From positions 32,004,597 to 32,068,596 of the forward strand of contig NC_092799.1 of the NCBI RefSeq assembly GCF_918797505.1: a DNA stretch of 64,000 nucleotides, given 5' to 3'. Numbering within the stretch: position 1 is the stretch's first letter; every line of letters begins with the position of its first letter. Of this stretch, positions 58,001 to 64,000 are shown one piece after another. Under the pieces are notes generated by a model that saw only the letters and a list, made by a program, of their open reading frames with translations, made no database searches and was not told the origin of the DNA. The stretch is from Bemisia tabaci. Its lineage: Eukaryota > Arthropoda > Insecta > Hemiptera > Aleyrodidae. Made by a program: the position numbers and the translations under genes.

Positions 58001-60960
58001 GCCTCTCTGAAATCTGAGTTCAGAGACAATGAGAAACGTTCCGTAAGCCTCTTGGCGCTTGGTTGCAGCATTTTTTTTCGAGGCTTCAACATTTTTTTAT
58101 GAACAATTAGTATGAGGCAGCAACCTATAACAGCCATCATTCGTTGACTGTTGTCCTACCTAGATGAGGGATTAGTTCTGGGTGACGTAATATGCCTGAT
58201 AATTTCACCGAACTTCGGTTTGTTTGTAGACAAAAATGCTTAACACTTTGTTTAACATCTACCCAGGAGGTAGGTCAACAATTAAATGTTAGGGTCCCGA
58301 AAATTAGAACTTTGACCATTGCCAAGATATCAATAGCCCCCTCCATACGCTCAAACTGGGGCATTGGTCTGGGACTATCGATGCGGGTATTAACTTTTGA
58401 ATCTCAAAGATCTGCGGGCTGATGACTTTTGATCAACGAGTCCGAATTAACTCTCTCCGAAAAGTAAGGCTTTCCCAAATCTTTTTTTTAACCTCAAGAG
58501 TCAACAACATACTCGACGACATCGATACTCCCAGACTGACGCTCCACTTTGAGCGTCTGGAAGTGGCCAATGCAAGTCCCTTCTTGCGTCTGGGTCTGTC
58601 TCTGGGTCTCAGGTGAATGAAACAACCGGTGATACGAGTCTGTTCAATAAGAAACCGGATTTTGGTGATAACTAGCCCACTGCACGTTCGAATTAGGTTT
58701 TCTTGGACTTGCCTGATAGCTGAAAAAATATTTAAGAACGCTACGTTCACAAATTTAAAAAATCTTGATTACCTTTGTGGTTGCTTGGCTTGAAGTCAGG
58801 CAACTTCTTGCGATTCTCATGTTTGACCGAACTTTTCGCTCTTTTTTCGGTCTTGCACTACCTTTTTCAACCCACACGGATAATTGGAGTTTCGTCTCCA
58901 TATTGCAGCCATACACCCAAGTTTTGTCACCGGAAATTATCCTTCATCGTTCAAGAAGCTCAAGGGAAATTGAAACTGGGTTGGATTTTTTTCAACGGAC
59001 AACAATCACGGGACAAGTTTAGCTGAAACTCGATGCCTGTCTAAATATTCTATCAAAATTGTATGCACAGAGCCTTCAGAAGTATCACATGGCTCAGGAA
59101 GCTCGAAACGACCATTTTTGAGCACTTCTGCCCGCAATTCTTCCACGTGGCAAATTTCAGTTGCTGTTGATGGTCGATTCCTGTGCTCCTCATCTTCGAC
59201 GGACTCCTGACCAGGTTTGAACCGTTTCAACCACTCAAAACGACGAGAACAACTCAAACAATGATCTTGGTAAACTTTACCTAGCATACCGAAAGTTTCG
59301 GCACACGGCATGCCGAGTTTAAAACAAAATGTAATGTTAAATCCTCGTTTTATCAGTGATCGCATGATGGAAATCGCAGGATGCACCTGACTTACTCGTA
59401 TTCAAGGTAACACAGAATGAACACTGATCAAAATAAAGAAAATCTGTGAGCGTAGCGTTCTTTAGTACACTTTCGGCTATCAGGAAAATCCAAGAAAACC
59501 TAATTCGAACGTACGGTGGGCTCGTTATTACCAAAATCCGGTTTCTTATTGAACAGACCTCGGTACTTCCCCAATCTCGGTACTCTATTACGATCCAGTG
59601 AGTCGGAGACGCAAATACTCCCGCATAAAACTCCTTGAAAACTCACGACTTCATTATAGCAGGGCCCTTCATCCTCGATGTCCTCGATGAGGTGAGCGCA
59701 TTCTTTGAAGTGATCCCTTGAGTCGAAGGACTGCGGCACTCTCTCCGGCCACTTGGGGTCCCCTGTCTTTCGCGCAACATGCGTTGTTCCTGGACCGAAG
59801 TGCTTCGCGATCTTCGTCCGCAGGATGTTCTCTGAGATCTCCACGTCCGGGTGAATCCTCCTCAGTTCGCTCATGCCCCTCTTGATCAGTGACTCGACGC
59901 TTTCCAACTCGAACTAAAGGCAGAACACACAAAAACCCTTTAGAGTCCCTTTATAGAGGGAGTTGAGAGAACGCGGCTTATGGATGTCACAAACGGGAAT
60001 AAAAATTACACAAATCGGACGTTTTTTGTAATATTTGATCAACCCATTCCCGAATTCCTATCTCCATTCCCCTCTCAATCGATTTGCTCCTTGCCGTAGC
60101 CCCAATTCCCCGGTCCATTTCCAGTTTATAATCTTTGCAATTGATGTAAATGTAATTTTCATTCCCGTTGGTGACACTGTGAAGGCCTAAAATACCGCGG
60201 GAACCAATCAGAAATAGATTCGCATTGTCTTTACTTTCAGTATAAAGGGACTCTAAAACCCTTCAGCCCGAGATAAAAATAAATTTATATGATGCCGTAC
60301 TGAGGTGGAAATACCCTAGAGCACGCAGTTTTCACACCAATAATTTTCTTCTTCTTCTTTGTTCTCTTCTCCTCCTTCCTCCTCTTCTTCTTCTTCCTCT
60401 TCCTCGTTTCTTCTTCTTTTGTTTCTTCCTCTACTTTTCCTTCTTCTTCCCGTTTAAGATACACGCATCAGCGTACGGAATATACGAGTACGTATCCTGA
60501 AAGAACAAGCTACTTCAAAAAGACGTCTGCTCAAAATTTCAATCCAAAATGTTTAAAATGAATTATTTCTAAAGAAAGCAACACCCACTGCCGGGTAACT
60601 TTCACAACGTTTTCCTCGAATTTCCAATTTTTTTCTGTTCTCCAACTTTGAAATGTTATTGAATAGTTAATTTTGACTCATTTTTGGTATAATTTTTTCC
60701 AGTCGACGTCGAGTTTACCCCTTTATATTATGGTCGCTATCCCAATTTTAATTTTTGCACAATAGAAACCATTTTACCTATATTGACTAAAAATTTCAAC
60801 GGCTATACTGCAAAAATTTGATTAATACGATCCCATCAATAATAAATTGTGCATAGCTCACCGACCAAGTTGGATGCGTGTTTAGAAGATCCGAAATATG
60901 ACTCATTTCAATGCTAACTAGTGTCATCAGAAATAAAAATACCAGCTTCAGCCACATCAT
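55072..60960 (-). CDS. Cathepsin B-like secreted pseudoprotease 2
   Basis: Six exons: 60862-60960, 59647-59913, 57256-57447, 56417-56618, 56091-56207, 55072-55289, giving 364 residues with the same intron positions and phases as gene 1. MMWLKLVFLFLMTLV is a signal peptide and NTHPTWS the propeptide motif. VPQSFDSRDHFKEC opens the mature domain. In EDEGPCYNEV the catalytic Cys is Glu121 and the oxyanion Gln is Glu. PCKHT marks the occluding-loop region. SYNKLIKLIGWG has Lys308 at the catalytic His, and Asn329 is kept in AMNEW. SSEYLTGC and SGGKY are shared family motifs. All splice sites are GT-AG with good donors (GTGAGC, GTGAGT, GTAAGC, GTAAGA, GTAAGT), and there is no stop or frameshift. 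Intron 2 carries a mariner. A TTTTTCAG acceptor upstream of the start suggests a 5' UTR intron. Predicted secreted and proteolytically inactive; the partner is unknown. Confidence 0.9.
56832..56978. repeat. 'TTGGACTGCATTTTGCAAT' MITE (56.8 kb)
   Basis: Ends 'attggactgcatgttgcaat' and 'attgcaaaatgcagtccaat', with arms 'tataaattctggctcatc' and 'gggccggaatttatagg'. In intron 3 of cathepsin-like gene 2. Confidence 0.8.
57602..57852. repeat. Inverted-repeat element, 'GGACCGCGTTAA' family (copy 2)
   Basis: 'tggaccgcgttaagtagaaa' mirrored by 'tcttcttaacgcggacca', with 'gccacgtcagctattgct' and 'ggcaatagttgatgtggct' arms. The same family as 34353-34612. In intron 2 of cathepsin-like gene 2. Confidence 0.7.
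58635..59563 (-). mobile_element. Truncated mariner transposon
   Basis: Flanked by TA (58633-58634, 59564-59565), with inverted ends containing GTCTGTTCAATAAGAAACCG that extend about 125 bases. On the minus strand, from 59386, a mariner-type helix-turn-helix region reads ITFCFKLGMPCAETFGML, SRRFEWLKRFKPG and RNRPSTATE, ending VSAKLVP before a stop near 59021. After a deletion and frame changes, GDKTWVYGCNMETKL (the first catalytic Asp segment) and ARPKKERKVRSN appear. The segments with the second and third catalytic Asp are absent. Total 929 bases against about 1.3 kb for a full element, so it cannot move by itself. It lies in intron 2 of cathepsin-like gene 2. Confidence 0.9.
60345..60455 (+). 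repeat. CTT/TTC-rich polypyrimidine tract
   Basis: About 110 bases are nearly all pyrimidine, with repeated 'cttctt' and 'cctctt' units. It lies in intron 1 of cathepsin-like gene 2. On the transcribed strand it is a GAA-rich purine tract. Confidence 0.75.
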
Positions 60961-61262
60961 TTTTCAATTAATTGTCCGCGTAACGCTGAAAAAGACACAG
61001 TAGTCCTCATTACACGATATAATTATACCCCGGTAAAAATTGGCGATAGGAGCTGCGTTTCAAAATACCATAAGAATTCTTATAGCCGACTGAAGAAGGC
61101 GATAGAAAATCATATAGCTGGCTGTAGGAAGTGGAAAAAATCATACGGCCGGGCTACACGAAGCGATAAAAAATCATACAGCCGGGCTATAGTTCCTATC
61201 GCCTGGCTTTTGCTTTTCGCCATCGGCTATAAAAGGTTATAAGAAATTGTGTAGAAATTCGT

Positions 61263-61815
61263 ATGCTTTGTAAATCCTTAAGTTTGTACGGAATCACCTT
61301 AATATTTACAAAACGCACATTATATTTTCCTTTACTACATTTTTCCTCATCAATTACAATGAGAATAATCCATACAGAGAGTGCAAACATTTCAAAGTCA
61401 TGAGTTGAAAAACGTTGACTCCACGAGATTAAATATTAGAGCCTAACACAAAGCGGAGCGGCGGCGCACTGGCGCCTACAAACCTAACAGGGATACTTCA
61501 CGCATTGCGCAATGCGTGAAGTATCCCTGTTAGGTTTGTAGGCGCCAATGCGCGTTTCGCGCTGGCCGCCCGCCGGCCGCGCCGCAGCGTATACCACGGC
61601 GCTTGAAGCAACTATTTCACACCAGAGGTATTGCACAGTATCATACGAAATTGAAGGCCCTCCAACATATTAGGAATGGCAGGCATCATTCAAACGTACG
61701 GAGCTTTCCTCGCAAAATTAATCAAGATACTACGGCCCAAAAAGAGAGCGGTATAGTCCAAAAACTCACTAAGTCCTAGCATCCGTAATTAGTGACGTTT
61801 AGCATGCACTTTATT
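61263..61815 (+). repeat. Long dispersed repeat with central palindrome (copy 3, shorter)
   Basis: Matches the middle of 10100-10980 and 48740-49590, from 'tttgtaaatccttaagtttg' through 'aataatccatacagagagtg' to 'tcctagcatccgtaattagt'. It lacks the outer portions, so it gives the best estimate of true element borders. Confidence 0.7.
61471..61546. repeat. Perfect 76-bp palindrome
   Basis: GGCGCCTACAAACCTAACAG through the centre TGCGCA to CTGTTAGGTTTGTAGGCGCC, without a mismatch or loop. The counterparts at 10419-10488 and 49033-49100 are imperfect. Confidence 0.95.
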
Positions 61816-61961
61816 GCCAGAATGTTGCTTAGTCGCCATCGGCTATAAAAGGCTATAAGAAATTGTGTTGCCGGCTATAGAAGCTATTGGAAATCTTACA
61901 GCCGGCTGTAGGTCTATGGTATTTTGGAACACAGATTCTACTGCCAATTTTTACCAGGGTA

Positions 61962-64000
61962 AGACATGAATATATGTTGAATATTATTCGTGGAGCTCCT
62001 ATTATTCACGGACACTTTTTAGCCGTAACCATCGGAAAAAATTCAGAGTAACCATGATTTTCTCAGACATTTAAGGGTCGTCGTTGCGAGGAAGGGCATT
62101 TTTAGAAAAAAAATTAAAAAGAAAAAGTCGGTTTTGACTCATAGAATACGCTCCTGCGGTCAAGTAGTGTAACCCTGAGGCACCCTGTATATATGTACTT
62201 AAATATTCTGATGATGTACTTAAGTATGTACTGCGTAGTGATAAAGAGAGTTCCACGATTCAGTGATGAATTGATTTCCCTTCCATTGATGCCATTCACT
62301 ACATTTAATCAGTTGGTTACGACTACCTATAACTGAGGTGGCGCCTCTCAATTTGCTAATGGAAAAATTACATTGACTCGAAAACTTTTCCCCCTGAACT
62401 GTACAATAACCCTTTCGCATATTACGCTTGCACGCCTCAACCTAGGGTTGTTAATAATAAGCTTCAACAGAAAACTGCGCACTGAGTTTCACTACCACCA
62501 ACCAAATATTTACGAAGCCAGTCAAAGCTCGGAGTGATTTCAAAACTCTAAGTCTGGTCTTATTAAAAATTAAATCATCATGGAATTCCGAAGTATACGC
62601 ATAACAAAATGCCAATCAAACGAGGAAAAAAATAGCATTGTTGTCCTCGCCGATTTATTTCCGAGTATAGGTTTTTTATCGCGCCCTGTGCGACAGCGTC
62701 GTCGAACAGTGCAATATATGTACAAACGTTTTTTGTAAAAATGTGTGCAAATGATACTCGCAAAAATTGTTGTAGTAGCTCTGAGCATGAAAAATGTGCG
62801 CATACGTTCGCAGCTCCGTAAGTTGTGGTTACAGGGGAATGCGCAGCTGCACAACCCAGGTTTTTTTTTTTTTTTTTTTTTTTTTGGAGGAGTTGAAACT
62901 TAGAACATTCAAAGCACTATCAAATGTGTTAACAGTTTTCAGCACGATTGCTCTGCGTTTATGAGACATAGTGTTTGTACAAAATGAAGATTGATGACAT
63001 TTCTCGCGTGCGTTGAAAAATAACTTATCCGTCAAATTAAAATTTAGTGACAAAAATGTTGAATCGATTTCCCTTTTGGTATGTCAATTTTTGAGGAAAT
63101 AATTTCATTTGGAATGCTTTTTCCGATTCATGACATATTTGCTGGTTCAAAGTCATGAAAATGTTTATTTATTTTATATTAGCAACAGGCTCGCACTGGC
63201 CATAAGGCCAATCTGCCATTGGCAGATACGTCCCTTGACGCACCGAAAACGTGCCCCTCTGACGGATAGAATAAGAAGGAAAACAAGCAGTGAACTCCAA
63301 CACAATGTGTTGATAAGGCGCGTCATTAACTCGCACATATCAACCCCTTTAGTTTTCATTTACAGAGATTTCAAAATAGGCAAACAGCATAAAAAGAGAA
63401 TTCACGATCCAACACTGCGAGGTCAAAGACGCACCTTGACGAGACCGTGTATTGTGAAAGTAGAAAGCTATTCGATCGAATTTAAGTTTTTTGATCTGCC
63501 TCAAGCAAAATCTTATCAGATTCTTGAAGAAAAGTGCTACGGAATAATTTAAGCGAAGAAAGGAAAAATTCTGTCGAACTCCTAGAAGATAAAGTCGATT
63601 TAAAGGTATTTTGGGGCTAAAATACCCAAATCACCGGTAGTAAAAATCCCGTTATATTATTGAAAAGAAATTGACTCGATATAAATGCAATTGCATTAAA
63701 TACGTCTTGATTTTGTTATTTTAAACGTCTTTCCATGCAAAGAAGTTCAACCATGTCGTTGCTTTATTCATTCATGAATTGAAAGTAAGCAATCTACATC
63801 CCGAAAATCTACTGATTTGCCGTAAAAAATTGCAGAAACTTGATATACCAGGTCGATGCACCCACTCGTTGAATTTACCAACCAATTTTGTGAGTGCAAA
63901 TGTGTAAGAATCAATATGCTATAGTCATTTTGGGTGCATTTATTTTTCATGAAACAATAATAATTTCAATCCCGAAAAACCATCAATTTTCCGTATAAAA
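61962..64000. other. Right edge, no supportable gene
   Basis: Contains a 25-base T run (62861-62885) that could mark a minus-strand retroposon tail, but no body I can recognise follows. A plus-strand open frame of 147 codons at 63109-63552 has no known motif. The rest is AT-rich. Confidence 0.4.

Larger units (their letters stand above)
61028..61959. mobile_element. TA-flanked inverted-repeat element carrying a nested insertion
   Basis: Ends CCCCGGTAAAAATTGGCGAT and 'actgccaatttttaccaggg', with TA on both sides (61026-61027, 61960-61961). Arms share 'ccgactgaagaaggcgatag' / 'ttacagccggctgtagg' and 'caaaataccataaga' / 'ctatggtattttggaac'. The interior is interrupted by the long palindrome-bearing repeat at about 61263-61815. 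A 34-base direct repeat, 'cgccatcggctataaaagg' plus '[t/c]tataagaaattgtg', borders the insertion. Confidence 0.7.

Noticed and set aside
63109..63552. Plus-strand 147-codon frame
   Set aside because: No recognisable domain, no splice partners and uneven composition; probably chance.
1..64000. CRISPR arrays, bacterial operons, rRNA genes
   Set aside because: No regularly spaced direct repeats, operon-like gene packing or rRNA sequence were seen; the window is eukaryotic.

Overview
This is animal nuclear DNA with split genes, GT-AG introns and short exons in AT-rich sequence full of short inverted-repeat transposons. No bacterial operons or ribosome-binding sites are visible. The mix of hAT-, mariner- and TA-target MITEs plus divergent cathepsin B genes suggests an insect, probably a sap-feeding hemipteran. 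A whitefly such as Bemisia is my best guess, based only on impression of its repeats and cathepsin expansions.

Layout. (1) 1-16.4 kb: no gene I can defend; MITEs, fold-back elements and diverged repeats. (2) 16.5-39.8 kb: three exons of a plus-strand gene for a single-pass membrane protein (16467-16629, 37240-37501, 39687-39844), joined in matching phase. Its first intron is 20.6 kb. On the opposite strand inside that intron lie two tandem copies of an unrecognised secreted, cysteine-rich protein gene (A 22723-24771, B 29261-32627), a relic of a third 5' flank (about 25.73-25.86 kb) and a broken cathepsin B-like last exon (34863-35061). (3) 39.8-45.6 kb: repeats only. (4) 45.6-61.0 kb: two complete six-exon cathepsin B-like genes in tandem on the minus strand (45624-52545 and 55072-60960), with the same intron positions and phases. 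A truncated mariner sits in intron 2 of the second, and a long palindrome-bearing repeat in intron 3 of the first. (5) 61-64 kb: a nested pair of repeats and unremarkable DNA.

The main result is that both cathepsin B-like genes keep a signal peptide, propeptide, cysteine framework and clean splice sites but have lost the catalytic pair in a patterned way. The active-site Cys is Asp in one and Glu in the other, and the active-site His is Lys in both and in the pseudo-exon. These look like maintained secreted pseudoproteases in which an acid/lysine pair may replace the Cys/His ion pair. All gene models here are read by eye from splice signals and paralogue comparison; no transcript or database evidence was available.
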